From Lophius americanus (taxonomy: Eukaryota; Chordata; Actinopteri; Lophiiformes; Lophiidae): a DNA stretch of 64,000 bases. The stretch lies in NCBI GenBank assembly GCA_037951165.1, contig JBBDHG010000161.1:178501-242500 (forward strand), in the 5' to 3' direction. A program made the position numbers and the translations under genes. Shown in pieces: positions 11,815 to 23,574 of the stretch. Under the pieces are notes generated by a model. That model had not been told where the DNA came from. It saw only the letters and a program-made list of their open reading frames with translations, and ran no database searches. Position 1 is the stretch's first letter. Each line of letters begins with the position of its first letter.

Positions 11815-12215
11815 TCATCTTCACCATGTCCGCCACAGATCCTTGGTGCTAACGCGATAACTCAAAAACTATTACATGGATCATTTTCAAATATCCCACC
11901 CACATAGACCTCCGTTCCAGGAAGAATTGAAGTGGTTTTGGGAAAAGACAGCTAAATATTTACAACACAAGGGGGAGCCTCATCTCCAAATGTTTTTGGC
12001 CAATCATTTCTCAACTGTTTGTCCTATTTAGTCCAAATTTGGTGTAAATGAATCAACTTGATGAAATCTATATTTTGTAAATCATATTTAGGTATAATAG
12101 TGAATATTTTACCCACTAGGGGGAGCTGTTTCACGAACAACCCTCTTTTGTGCTCATGGCTTCACATTTAATTTGGGGAGTTCAATCGGCGTAAACCCAG
12201 TTCTTTCATGTTTCT
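11815..12215 (-). repeat. Family A MITE-like repeat, minus strand
   Basis: Inverted order: 'gctaacgcgataactcaaaa', 'acatggatcattttcaaa', 'catagacctccgttccagg', 'ggttttgggaaaag', then 'cccactagggggagct' and 'cttcacatttaatttgggga'. These are reverse complements of the plus-strand blocks. Confidence 0.75.
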
Positions 12216-12712
12216 TAAAAATATTGTCTCATAAATAAATATTAGTTGCTTGTATTATTCAGTTGACACATACTGCAGGCCATGAACATGTTAATCACCG
12301 ATAACTTAAGAATTTAAATGGGCCAAATGAAAGTGGTCACAATAAGATATCAGCAGAAATGTGAAGAGCCTGGTGGAGGCTGTGTCTGAGTCTGCACCCA
12401 TTTATAAGTATATAACAGAGTTTGTTAAATGCGGTGTGTTTACATTCCCCTAACGAGTCGGAATTTTATACCAAGTTGTTTTAATGCCTGTTCTTACTTG
12501 TCCTATAGATGAGAAGTTTGACTTTGCTATGCTGATACATAAAACATGCAAAATAAATATATAGTGGCTCTCTAGTGTCCACAAGTTTGAATGTAAGTTT
12601 GAATGACCTGACCACTGTGTTTCCATACATGTGTTTGTATGCTTTACTTAAATTAGGAATTTTTATAAAACTAGGTCTACAAATATGTCAACAATGATTA
12701 GAAGTGAAGATT

Positions 12713-12865
12713 AATGGAGATCAATGGGAAGTTTAATCAGAAAGTCTATCATCTTGCTCACTCGGGCCCCAGGACTTCTCTTGCCAATCTATTATCGTCA
12801 CCTTTCACAAATGCTCCCTCACAATAAGCTGCTCAATGATATCAGCTGCACTCAAGCAAATTTAC
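12713..12865 (+). repeat. Family B LTR-like repeat, 5' fragment
   Basis: 'taatggagatcaatgg', 'cagaaagtctatcatcttg', 'cactcgggccc', 'attatcgtcacctttcaca' and 'gatatcagctgcactc' parallel the first ~150 bp of the family B copy at 18173 ('taatggagatctag', 'ggaaagactat', 'cttcacctttcacaca'). The 3' part is missing. Confidence 0.6.
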
Positions 12866-13770
12866 TTAATATGTCTGTTTATGTGAAGTAAAAATGTACG
12901 TCATCTTTTACGTGATTCTAGCTTCATGCTGTGAAATGTTATCATTTTATATTCTTTAATCCTCTTTCTTCTTCTTGTTGATGCATTCTGTGTTTGTGTG
13001 TGTAATTCCGTGTACCCGCTATGTCTCACCTCACTCCTTCGATGATTTCTCCTCATTAAACGATCCTCCCGTTTCAATGACAGTTTATTGCGCACAAGTC
13101 TGACTAATCACAATCTCCTGTTGTTCGAACAAGGTTTTACAGTGTTATGCAACATTGTTTCATAACACTAATCATTAAGTTCCATTGATTGGCACATTAA
13201 TCAGAGGAGTTAATTGGACATCCACATGAATGCTAATAGGTGTGTGATTTGACAGAAACAGAAATCTCTTAATTGATTGTACATCATTACCCACAAACTA
13301 CTGTACCCCATGCAAAAGTGTGCCTGTTTAATTCCATGTGCATTTCTCAGAAAGATGAAGTGCCTTATAATGAAGCTTTAATTGGAAGTGTGTCACTGAG
13401 AATCAGGGGTGGGAGTTAACAGGGTTGAGTTAATGTCACAGAATAGGAAATTGAAGTTGAATGGTGGCAGAAGGTGTCGGGGTTTTTATTCTCAAGGTCT
13501 GCGTCAGCAATTTCTCCAGACATTTTTATTCAGAAAAATAGCAACATCATTAACTAGAGTCTTGGACAATGTCTGACCTTTTCACCTTTCAGCAGTTGCA
13601 CCCTGCATTATTTCCTGCAGACTGCCAACTTTGGTCAAGTCCCTGAGGTATTCTGTGAATTTATTAGTGAGTTGGAAATTGAGTTTTTCAAGATGGTAAA
13701 ATTTTTTTGTGATTGTTATCATAGCAAACAAAAACAAAAAATACATTTAAAAAAATAATAATCATTATAT
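12866..13770. other. Non-coding; candidate conserved element at about 13130-13420
   Basis: 13130-13420 is unique, free of simple repeats and dense in TAAT/ATTA cores (for example 'cattaatcagaggagttaat', 'tcttaattgattgtac', 'gctttaattggaag'), as in vertebrate developmental enhancers. This is inferred from composition only. 12901-13095 minus is a 64-codon frame with no recognised domain. Confidence 0.3.
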
Positions 13771-14118
13771 CTCCGAAAGGTCGGGATATAATGGCGATGG
13801 CAATCGTCGTTGCCATCTCCAGCATGTCCTTCATGGAAATGCGATAGCTAAAAAACGATTTCATGGATTTTCAAATTTTATACCTACATAGACTTTAATG
13901 CGAGGGAGAACTGGAAAAATGGGACCATGGGTCCGATTTAGTCCCAATTTGGTACACATGTATCAACTCGGAGGAGATCTAGCTAGCCCAAATTTGGTAA
14001 ATATGTACTACGGGGGGAGATCTATCTTGAATATATCAAATTGCACCCTAAAGTTAATATTGTACTCTCTAGGGAGAACTTTACAGGGATATACCCTTGC
14101 AGTCGGGGACAGTAGTTA
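13771..14118 (-). repeat. Family A MITE-like repeat, minus strand
   Basis: Begins with the terminal motif 'tatctccgaaaggtcggg', then 'atttcatggattttcaaa' and 'tacatagactttaatgcgag', the 'gtcccaatttggtacac' motif, and ends 'agggatatacccttgcagtc', 'ggggacagt'. The inner segment with 'atttggta' is duplicated (about 13945 and 13990). A 73-codon plus-strand frame (13898-14119) is accidental. Confidence 0.75.
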
Positions 14119-14119
14119 A

Positions 14120-15729
14120 TCACATACCAGGTCTGGGGATCAAACAAGGGTTCACAACATTGTCAACTACATATTGGTTGACCAACATGTTAATCTAGAA
14201 ATATTACTAAATATTACTAATTACTACATGTACAATGTAAAATTATGGTGACTGTAATCATTATATTCATAGCTGTTTAAAAAAATATTTATTATGATCA
14301 TAAATACGGCAACAGTTTTCATTACATGAAAACCAGAGACTCCAGCAACGCTGACAACGGTTGACCAGTTTACTAAACATGTCTTAAATCTTTTAGATCT
14401 TTTCGATTCCATAGATTAATAAAAAAAAAAATGAATACACGTCCTCACTGCTCTCCCTCAAAATGATGGCTGCAAAATTTGACTGTGAACATCACATGAC
14501 TTTAAGACATGTTTTTCGTCTTTTCATCTGACTAAAATCTGTAGTCTGCACTCACCGCTTCAAATTTAAATTCCTTTATGTGTTACACTGTTGTTCTCTG
14601 GCATAACTGCCTCCTTGGCCGGCAGTTACTCAAGTTTGAAATGACTCATTAGCCTCTCCTCTTCTGCTACTCGGCCAATATGGGAACTTTTGAGAGTGAA
14701 AAGTGTCCAGCATTCCACACACATCTCGCCATCTGGACACAAGAGATAGACTACTTGTTGATTTGTTAGTGTGAACGCCCTTAAACACTCAAAATGACAA
14801 GTTTAGCAAGTATGGACAAGATGATTTGAGACACAGCATAAAATTAAATATGTTATTAGAATGTCATAAAATCTGGCACACACACTGAAATGATTTGGAC
14901 TTTGTGTTCAGTTTTCAGTAACTTGTCTAGCAATCTTGAAATGCTATACATGTCAAACATCAAGGCTTTTTAACATCCACATGCTAGCAATGTCTGTGTC
15001 TGAGCGTGACCTCGTGGTGTCATGGGACACTACCTGGCTTTCTGCAACACTCAGGATACTCTGTGCTTGTGTCACATTACTGGTCAGGGTGTTTTGCAAA
15101 GCAGCAGTCATGCTCCCATGTTTAGAATGATCGATGCTTCTCTGCAGGGGACTGGCGCTCTTCCCGGTGGTAAACTCCATGCCCTACAGAAATAACTGTA
15201 TCAATTGATAGACGGGCAGAATACACAGCTGGAGGGATTTGAACTACATTAGGCACAATTAAAACGTTGTCAAACTTGCCACCCTCCACGTTTGTCTCGT
15301 TGGTCTGTGGTTCCTCCCATTACCTCAGTTTTGATGTGTACCAACAGACTGTATCTGGAGCCCACAGGGCGTCTGTGGATGTGTTTAATTGATTTATAGA
15401 AAAAAGGGCTCTCAAAGTTCAACGTATTAAAAGTTTCAACATTTAAAACACAAAATACAGCCTTTGTATCTTCACATATAATGACAAATTTATATTAAGT
15501 AGTGATAAAGTACGTACAATTTATATATAAAAAAAATTTGTACAATATTTGGCACATTCATGTTTTTATATTCATCTGAGAGCAGCTGTGTATTTAAATG
15601 TTAGTTTAACTATCCATCCACTGATTCATACACATGATTTACTATATCCAAGAAAAGTCTGGAACATTATGGAATCATCATTGCCAGCGTTAAAATCTAA
15701 TGAAAAAATAAGTTTTTCAAACCAAGCAT
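14120..15729. other. Unique non-coding stretch
   Basis: AT-rich, with short chance frames on both strands at about 14936-15180 overlapping each other. No element recognised. Confidence 0.4.
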
Positions 15730-15842
15730 AACTTCACATTTAATATGAGGAGTTCAATCACAGACACTGCTTGTACAATTCAGGACATTGAGAGCGTTTC
15801 AGGTATATACCCTTGCTGTCGACGATGACAGTGTAGGACTAG
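15730..15842 (-). repeat. Family A terminal fragment, minus strand
   Basis: 'cttcacatttaatatgagga', 'gttcaatcacagac', 'tatatacccttgctgtcg' and 'gacagtgtagg' match the outer end of family A (compare 44701-44813). Confidence 0.7.
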
Positions 15843-18172
15843 AGGATCTTAATAAACTCCTTGGAAAGGTGAAGAGAAATGTGTGATCAGCATCAACATC
15901 CACGCATGTCACACCGATTGGTGTCGAGAACACTGGTCCGTCTTTGTCCGATCCCTCAATCATCACCTTTGCTGGTAATGCATCAATATCAGTGTCAGCC
16001 GTTTCATTCTTAGTGCCCTGTGGCCAAATGACTCGGTTTATTTAAGGCAAAACAATTGTTCTCATGCCGATGAAAAGGGCAAATGTCCTGAAAGGTGTGG
16101 CAGATTTGATCAACAGGAGCATTCTGTATGGAGGAAGAGGAAGGGGAAACTCCAGACAGTCTGCTAGACAATATACAAACAGCATTTAGCGTAAATACAG
16201 ACCTGCTGCCAAGCTGTTTGTTTAATTCAGCTGTTGTCTGGAGCATTATATAGATACAAAGTACAGTGCACACTGAGGCATAACCATAGGTGCTTTAATT
16301 AGAAACTAAATAATGAAACAGAATGGACGAGTGAGCCTAAAGGAGAAAAAAGGGGCCGGTGCTGAGACTGAGGGGGGAAAAAATGTTCCTTAATCATAGC
16401 TTTGTGCCTTGGAGCATGGTAAATTTTAATGAATGATTGAAAAGCAATCATAAATGTTGGTACATTAATACAGCAGGAGGCCGGATGACCTTTTCCTTTG
16501 AAGTGAGTGAAAAATAACATTCCAGTTGAAAATTTTGATAGCTTTTTTTTAGTTTTACCCATTATATGTTTTTTCCCCTCTGTATGGTTGCCAACCCCTT
16601 AAAAGTATTCAATTAAATTGTCAAACTGAGTTCTTCACTCACTTCCTCTAATCTCTCTGGGCTTGTGGCAAAAAGTGATTTTGTTTTTTCCCTGATGTCA
16701 TTTCACATTTAATGGAAGTTTATTTTTGTTCGGCTGAGTTATGAATTAAAATGGAGATTTTTATGGGTGGAGGTGCATGCTGCCATGCTTGAGCTCCCCT
16801 TGATTCAAACTCCCTGTACCTTGAAGGTGAATAGTCCGGTGCCTATGTGAACTCCATAAATTGAATTGTAAGAGTTCTCTTTTGGTGTTGTTGAAGGGGA
16901 GGCTCCAGCCTTGCCCTTGAGAAGGTGTTTGCATCTCGTGAATTATAGATGCAGTCAGTCTGAATAGGTCAGTTAACTTAGAGTGTTATAATTTCTCTGG
17001 AGACATTAGACTCTCTGTGATGAGTATTATCTCCATTAAGAGAGACAATGTCTTGGGCATTTATATGATTAATTATACAAAAATCCAAATTAAAACCGGT
17101 TAATTCGATAAAACTCTCCGAGTAATGCTATGAACAAAATAACACTGACTAACCTTCATATATTTCATGGTTTAAGTGTGACTCATGGAAGCTGACAGTT
17201 CAGAAGACTTTCAGACTTTCTCTGCGAGGCCTTGTCGTTATGGGCTTCAGATTCTGAGGCATTAGATCCTCTAATGAGGACAGCCCAGAGATCTGTACAC
17301 CATGCTACCAATCCTCTCATTTCCCAACAAAATGAAAAGACAAGCAAAGAGAAAGCCATCCTAGAAAAAATAATAATGATGGTTTCTGTGCTTGTAGTTC
17401 CTCTTCTGGAAGGACCCAACATTTCCTGGTAAAAAAAAAGTCCATCTTTCACATCAACACTGAAAGACAATCTGTTTGTAGAAATTATTTCTGGCTGACA
17501 TGCAGCTGCTGAGTCCCCCGCCAGGACTGACAGAGCCCTTGGGTGTGTTCAGCTGACTGTCTTTGAATGTGTGGAAGTGTAGATGCGCATGTGCATCATA
17601 AATGACCTAAATTAGAACATGCATCTGTCAGTCCTCAGGCCTGTGCTGATGGCTCGTCATTCATGGTTGGTTACACAATGGTCGCTCACTGTGTGTCCTC
17701 TAGTTGCAGCCAACCATGCTTGCAGGCACATCAGCCTATGGCTAACTAGTTGCCACCCTCAGCTGTTGACAGGCATTGCCATGGAACTGACAAGACTCAA
17801 GCATGCTTTGAAGTCATATTAAAGGATTCCTGACAGAGTAATTGTTGCTTGGCTCACCTCCGTGTCAATACACTTGTCGAGCATCCCAATCAGGAGATAC
17901 ATTTTACAGTAACGACTATTGAAGATTCACCACTTAATAATCATAGTACTAAAAAAAAGGTTTTGTCTTCTGACACATATAGACTGAAGCAGATTTCTTT
18001 CTTTTTTTAGAGCTATCGTTTGATTTTAGGGTAGAAATAATTGCTGTCATTGGCAGGTTTTAGGAGCTAGCTGGAATATAAGCACTAAGTCCTTTTGGAC
18101 TGACTCATAGCGAAGCACTCTTAAATATACATAAGAAGCCTACGCCATATACAGTACAGGTGTATTTGGAAG
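15843..18172. other. Unique non-coding; candidate conserved elements at 16270-16560 and 16730-17090
   Basis: Contains two simple-repeat-free segments rich in homeodomain-like cores ('gaattatagatgcagtcagt', 'atatgattaattatac', 'ggtgctttaattagaaact'). Open frames up to 95 codons (17183-17470 minus) show no domain and overlap frames on the other strand. Enhancer function is inference only. Confidence 0.3.
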
Positions 18173-18735
18173 TAATGGAGATCTAGTGATAGTTCTGTCG
18201 GAAAGACTATGTTCTTGTACAATCGGGCGACAGTAACTGCTCATTACGCTTTATTATTATCTTATCTTCACCTTTCACACATGATCAATCTCAATTAGCT
18301 ACATCTAGGTCTGGGGCATCAATTGATTACAGGTGCACTCGTTCAGGTCCATCCATCCAGCACTGTCACACCTGCATGCATAGTCCTTCACCATCAGCTG
18401 CTGACTTTAAAATGACTCTCTCTCTTTCATCTTGTTCTTTTATGCGGCTGGTTTGCACGCCATCCACCTCCAAATATCCACCTAGTCCTTGCAGATCCAT
18501 CAGCTTCATCATTCACCAGCCTCAGCAGAGTTACCAGCCACCACCACCAGTATCCAGACTCCAAAGGGGCGAGTTTCTATGCTGCTGCTCATAGCAGATA
18601 CCTTTCAATCTCAATCTCCCCGAAGAGTCTGAGCACCAACAACTTTCTAATAGATTTCTCATCACACGTCATCTTTTGTAATAAATCATCCATCTTGTCT
18701 TCATTCTCTGTCTTCTCTTATTGAGATAGTATTCA
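18173..18735 (+). repeat. Family B LTR-like repeat, near full length (~563 bp)
   Basis: Parallel to 45885-46448 (~564 bp). In order: 'gatctagtgatagttctgtc', 'cttcacctttcacaca', 'cactgtcacacctgcatgca', a TATA-like 'gactttaaaatg' about 50 bp further on, a C/A-rich open stretch, 'atgctgctgctcata', then a polyadenylation-like 'taataaat' and a pyrimidine-rich end closing in 'cttattgagat'. TATA box, transcribed stretch and AATAAA near the end are what an LTR (U3-R-U5) looks like, but no clean TG...CA ends were found. A 72-codon frame (18376-18594) ends in IIHQPQQSYQPPPPVSRLQR, a peptide also open in the copy at 46163. Confidence 0.65.
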
Positions 18736-18940
18736 GACTTCTTATTTAGTTCATGTGCAAAATAAATTGTTTTTTAGCAGTTTGCAAGAACCCAATAAGA
18801 GAGGGCCAGTTTAAATAGCTCAGTACAACTGGTAGTACAAGGGTTTATCCCAAATATAACAAACATTCCACATTTATAAACTATTGCATTATTTGAAACT
18901 TTATTGACAAGAGACAATTTCTTTTATTTTTCTGAGGGAC
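18736..18940. other. Unique spacer
   Basis: Nothing recognised between the family B copy and the hAT-like remnant. Confidence 0.4.
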
Positions 18941-19850
18941 AGGGTTGGGAGGGATATCTTTAGAATGTAATCCGTTAGAGTTAATAGCTACTTTAAAAAA
19001 AAAATTGAATCGGTCATGTTTACAAGTATCACAAAATAAAAGTAATGTAACTTGATTATGTTCAGTTACTTTGGGATTACTTTAGTAAAGAAATATACAA
19101 ATAAAGACAAGAGAGCATAAAGGTGTGTCCTCGGCTCAGTATATTTTCAGAGAAAAATCAGACAGAAGTCTATCGAATTACAGTTTAAGTGCATAATACA
19201 AGACCACAGACTGTAGTACAGTTTACAGAGCAAAAATAACATCAAGGCAAACAGAAAATGCTCTGTTTTAGTTAATGAATTAAAAGCACCCTCGCTATTT
19301 TCTAAAGCAAATCCGACATCCACCTACTGAATATTCAAAAACAAAAAGAACAAACGAATGAAAGGAAATTAAAACCATAAAGCAAATTCAGGCAGAAGGA
19401 TAATAGAGTCAAAAATAAAATATGGGCTTGGAGAAAAATTATAGTTTAAAAAAGCAGATATAATATCTCCTTTTTACAAAAAACAGAAAATGCTCAGTCA
19501 TTTTTAGATAATACACTAATTAATAGTACATAGAGCATTTAAAAGGTGTCCAACTTCTGCCAACACTGATTTCCTAGGAGCTTTGTGAACGAAGGAGAAA
19601 TACTGAATATCATCAATCACAAATTCAAATATTAGTCTGCTGACTGCACTCTGGGATGTGCTGTGTCCAAGTTCAAGATTTGTTTGATTGAAGGGAGGAG
19701 GTAAGGCTTCTTGTCCTTGTCCATGTTGGGATTTACAAGGCTGCTCACTCGACTCAGTGTTTTCTTTGACCACAAGGAATCGGACTCGGATGCTTCCTCT
19801 GAAAAACACAAAGCGCATATTAAAAACCAGGCAATTAGGATAGATTACAT
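18941..19850 (-). mobile_element. hAT-like (ZBED-type) transposon remnant
   Basis: 18965-19090 carries repeated 'gtaatgtaacttgatta', 'gttactttgggattacttt' motifs, like the subterminal regions of teleost hAT elements. About 500 bp on, a minus-strand frame carries a hAT-like N-terminal segment. The element may extend to about 20650, but its other end is not clear. Confidence 0.4.
19516..19818 (-). pseudogene. Probable hAT/ZBED transposase N-terminal fragment
   Basis: 100-codon minus-strand frame. Residues ~54-72 read TSQSAVSRLIFEFVIDDIQ followed by FSFVHKAPRKSV, resembling the segment after the BED zinc finger of hAT transposases (pattern: 'Q..L...I..FIV.DM.P.S.VE...F..L'). The zinc-finger cysteines and catalytic core are absent. 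Residues before 50 resemble nothing I know. It is a fragment. The alternative is a chance frame. Confidence 0.4.
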
Positions 19851-20820
19851 TTATTCAGTTTAGTTTAGTTATTCATTAACTCTTTGACTATTAACTGTTC
19901 AGCTGTATTCAATAATTAGAGGACAGATTTATCATGAACAATAGTAATAAAGATGACAACAAAACCAGTAATACAAACTATTATTATTAGTGTTATTATC
20001 ATTATTATTAGTAGAAGAAATTGTAAAAGATCCCCCACCTGTAAGTGGTGTATCAGGTACGTATTCAGATGATATTCAAAAAATGACCGGTTAGCTATGT
20101 AGCTTACATTAACTTTAGCTCAATGGATGTCTGTGTAGCTACCGTTAGCGGTTGCTCGTACCGGTAAATCTTTCTTTAAACCCGATGTTGAGTCCTTGGA
20201 TAAAGACATCTTTTTCACCACTGGAGCTACAGTGATGCCAACAAACGGACATACAAATGAGAATAGAAAATAGAATACAAAAGAAAGAAATGTCAGGGCT
20301 GTTATGATATATGCCTAAACACCTAAACATGCAAACAGAACAAAAACTAAAAAACATGTTGGATTATCAGGTTTTCCCTCCAAGAAACTGTAGAGCTGTC
20401 AAACTGTGACTTCGTTCAGAGCAGACGATCATGACACCTCATCGGACTTCTGGCGTTGAGGGTTCAAGGACGGACCTCTTGTTAGTATATCTGTGAGGAC
20501 AGGGTGTTCTTAACAAAATCTGTTTTCTAATAGCTTTTTTAAGTGTTGTTAGTCAAGTTGTTAGTCTGAGATTAAAGCTAGAAGCCCCCTGGCATTACGT
20601 CATTACTACATGTTATGTATTTTCAGTACATTTCACTTTAATAGAAATCTACAAAGATGATTTCAAACGTAAACCCATAAACACAGTACTTTTTTTTTTC
20701 AAAACAGTAAAACAGTGACAGCAATGTTTTTCCGAACACTGATCAACTTCCATTTCATGAATGAAGAAAACTTAAACCAAGATTTTTAAAAATGAAACAT
20801 TTAAGCTCACATATAATAAC
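19851..20820. other. Unique or unresolved stretch
   Basis: An ATT-rich patch lies at about 19979-20013. 20090-20160 has 'agctatgtagcttacatt', 'agctaccgttagcggttgct', reminiscent of fish DNA transposon leader sequence, but no frame supports it. Confidence 0.3.
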
Positions 20821-21195
20821 TAGGCTTAAACTGTTGTCTGGGGCAGAAAGGCTATATCTTTGAAAATTCCCCAATCCCCTGCATTGTACAAGCAATCCCC
20901 CTGATTGAACTCCTCAAATTACACGTGACTCACGTTACTTTCCAACCTGGATTTAAGGTTGGGAAGTAACGGCCAAAAAATATTTTTTTTTTGCAAAAAC
21001 TACTATATTAGCGATTGAAATATAAACAATTACAGTAAAAAGTGACAAATACCAGTTAGATTCCCTACAGGCTATTCATATAACATAAATTTGGACTAAA
21101 TTTAACCAACTGTTAGGAATTTATTTCTAAAAAAAGATCTTTTTTTAGTAAAAAATGTCCCTTCTGTGAGTAAAATATGTTAAATACACAGTATT
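20821..21195 (+). repeat. Family A MITE-like repeat
   Basis: Opens 'taggcttaaactgttgtctg', 'ccccaatcccctgcattgta', 'caagcaatccccctgattga', 'actcctcaaatta'; the core motif follows as 'tttggactaaatttaaccaa'. The far end is missing. Confidence 0.7.
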
Positions 21196-21700
21196 GATCA
21201 CCCCAAAGGCCTTTCAGACCTTTTTACCGCTCCTGCTAATTGGTCAATTAGTGTAAATGACTTGAAATAAGTCAATCAAATACTTCATGTAAGGATGGAG
21301 CCTGGGAAACGCAATGCAGCTACTGTCAAACTGAATCAGTTGGATTAATGTTAAATGTGATTCTCCATCAATAATCAATGAGGACATTTGCAATATAAGA
21401 CAGATTTAAGTAGCAGGATTCTCTCATTTCATGTTATAGTTGCACTGACTGCTGGATTTTATTTGTTGTTATTTTGTTGGTGGTCCATTTTGTAGCCAGA
21501 CAACTTTAATGACCCAAAAAATCTCCACAAAATGTGAGTTTGCTCTGGCTGAATTCATTTTGCAAGCCTTCCCCATTTTTATGGCTAGCGCCTGTATTGA
21601 TTTGTCAGGAGAGATATTTGCCTGTAAACCAGGTATATATTTCATAAAAAGATTAACACATGCACATGTGCATGTGAATATGCTTCATCTTTGGATCATT
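21196..21700. other. Unique non-coding stretch
   Basis: No gene or repeat recognised. Confidence 0.4.
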
Positions 21701-21719
21701 TGCTGAATATAGTTGAGCT

Positions 21720-22150
21720 GTAGTCTGGAAGATTGGTTCCACCACTGTGCAGGAGGTGAGAGATGGTCAGCCCTTGATCTGGTCTGACGATGGCCATCAG
21801 GGCCCTTGTGAGAGGGAGATGAAGATGGGGTTACAGCAGAGGGTCCCACAACGGAGCATAAGGGGAATGGAGAGGGACGAGGAAGCACAAGAGGAGGGTG
21901 CACAGGCACACTTGTGGCCAGTGGTAATTCTCTTCCTCCACGTTGTGCTCCAGCTAATTATGTTTGGCAATGTTGTGCAACACAAAGCATACAACCACAA
22001 TCTGGTCAACTCTATCTGAGCTGTACAGTAGAACTCCTCGTGTGCGGTCAGAACAACGGAACTGGCTTTTCTGTGAACTGGCCAAACTGTGTCTGCTGTG
22101 CCAGTTAGCACCTTCGTTTCAAATGCGTTAAATACAGACGCAATCACAAG
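21720..22150 (-). mobile_element. PIF/Harbinger transposon remnant (transposase 3' end)
   Basis: On the minus strand, frame 22079 to 21954 reads FRCSDRTRGVLLYSS then VDQIVVVCFVLHNIAKHN and stops. This matches the C-terminal end of PIF/Harbinger (HARBI1-type) nucleases, whose family pattern is 'FRCL...G.LLY.P.....II..C.VLHN'. The DDE catalytic residues lie upstream in the family and are not seen here. A second frame (21797-22147, 116 codons) is the same DNA one frame off. The flank at 21740-21910 is GC-rich and may also belong to it. It is a dead fragment. Confidence 0.7.
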
Positions 22151-22375
22151 CCCTCCGATTTTTTCAGGTTAAAAAATCACATTGCGTGGGTTAAATTAAC
22201 CTATTTACATCGACTCCTCTAAGTATTTTGCGCCCTCAGGTAGAAGCACCAGAGACCAAATGGACAGCGCGTGTTATTTTTTCACGTTTGACAGACGTAG
22301 TCTTCAGTGAGCACTGTTAGTAGATCAGCTTGCTCATTGAAGTAAGGGGACTTTCAAGATTGCACCCATTTTTTG

Positions 22376-22398
22376 CACACACACACACACATACACAA

Positions 22399-22432
<34 letters not shown>

Positions 22433-22440
22433 ACAGACAC
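22376..22440. repeat. (CA)n microsatellite
   Basis: About 65 bp of CA/AC with T, G interruptions, ending 'cagacagacacag'. The 97-codon frame through it (HTHTHT) is an artefact. Confidence 0.95.
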
Positions 22441-23574
22441 AGAGGAAAACCTATAGTAGATCAGGTCCATAGTTTTTTATGTACATTTCACAAGGTGTCC
22501 CAGCCTCTTTGGGTTAGGATTGTGGTTCATTCTCTTTCTACTCACACCTCTTACTCTCTATGTTTTATGTCCTCCTCTTCTATAACCCTTGTTTTTAATA
22601 GCCAGGTTGTCCCTGTGGAATAACTGGAAAAATTTGAACCTGTATTGTAGGTGAAAGAACATGTAAGTGCTGATATTTTGCAGCCATAAAACACGACAGA
22701 CTGGATTCACAACATCATTAACGAAAAGCATGTCCAACTTAATACAACTTTATATCACATATAGCAAACTGGGGAAGGGGAAGAGAAAAATACTGTTCTG
22801 TGTGTTAATAAATACAGAGGAAGCAGAAATAAGGGGGGGGGGGGGGGGGTATTCATTGTTCTTTGAGGAAATGAGCAGGAAAGAAGATATGTAGCAAAGG
22901 TTACACAAAAAAGATCAAGATGTTGCACTGAAACTGCAGGAGCTTATTGTAGACACAGCAGGAGGCCGGTGGAGGAAAAATCATGTCAGGGAATATCATA
23001 CAGTCACTAACCACATCGCCAACTCCCAGGTTTCCAACCTTCTTCTACCATGCCTTAAAACATCCTTAGTTTTTTATTGTCCTAAAATTGCCGCTATGAC
23101 ATTTCTCTGCAAGGACTAGCAGCGTTGTAAGAAGCTGACTGCGGTACCAGTGTGGTCAGGGCGGTAACTGAAAATGGGAAGAGGACTAGTGGCCAAGTGG
23201 AGGGAGAGGCTGCCCCCTGTGGTGGAGTGCATGCTGGTCAGCAGGCTGGCCAGCCCAGTACCATCTGTCAGTCACCTGCTCAACCTGCTGAGAGCTCTGG
23301 TAAATCTCTCCACCTCCCGTAGCCCTCCGAGATTATATTATCCATGTTGGACCTACTGTAGATCACAGGTGAAGAAATTTTAATGTAAAGTAGAATCTAA
23401 ATGGGTGTACAGCCAGTAAAAAAAGAGACAATGAATGCATATCGTATGAACAAACTGACACATTACAAGATTAGAGAAGACACTGTATCAGTCAATTCCG
23501 ACAGAGGTTGACCGATGGAGAGTAGAATAGTATGAGTCCCGTGTCACACATTGTGTGCAAAAGAAAACGCAAGT
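22441..23574. other. Non-coding stretch with a G17 run
   Basis: Unique sequence. 22833-22849 is an uninterrupted run of 17 G. 23170-23345 is GC-rich with a 69-codon frame and no known family. Confidence 0.4.
22833..22849. repeat. Poly-G run (17 nt)
   Basis: Seventeen consecutive G. It could form a G-quadruplex and is a common assembly or sequencing error site. Confidence 0.95.

Noticed and set aside
22330..22623. 97-codon frame with HTHTHT
   Set aside because: Produced by the (CA)n microsatellite.
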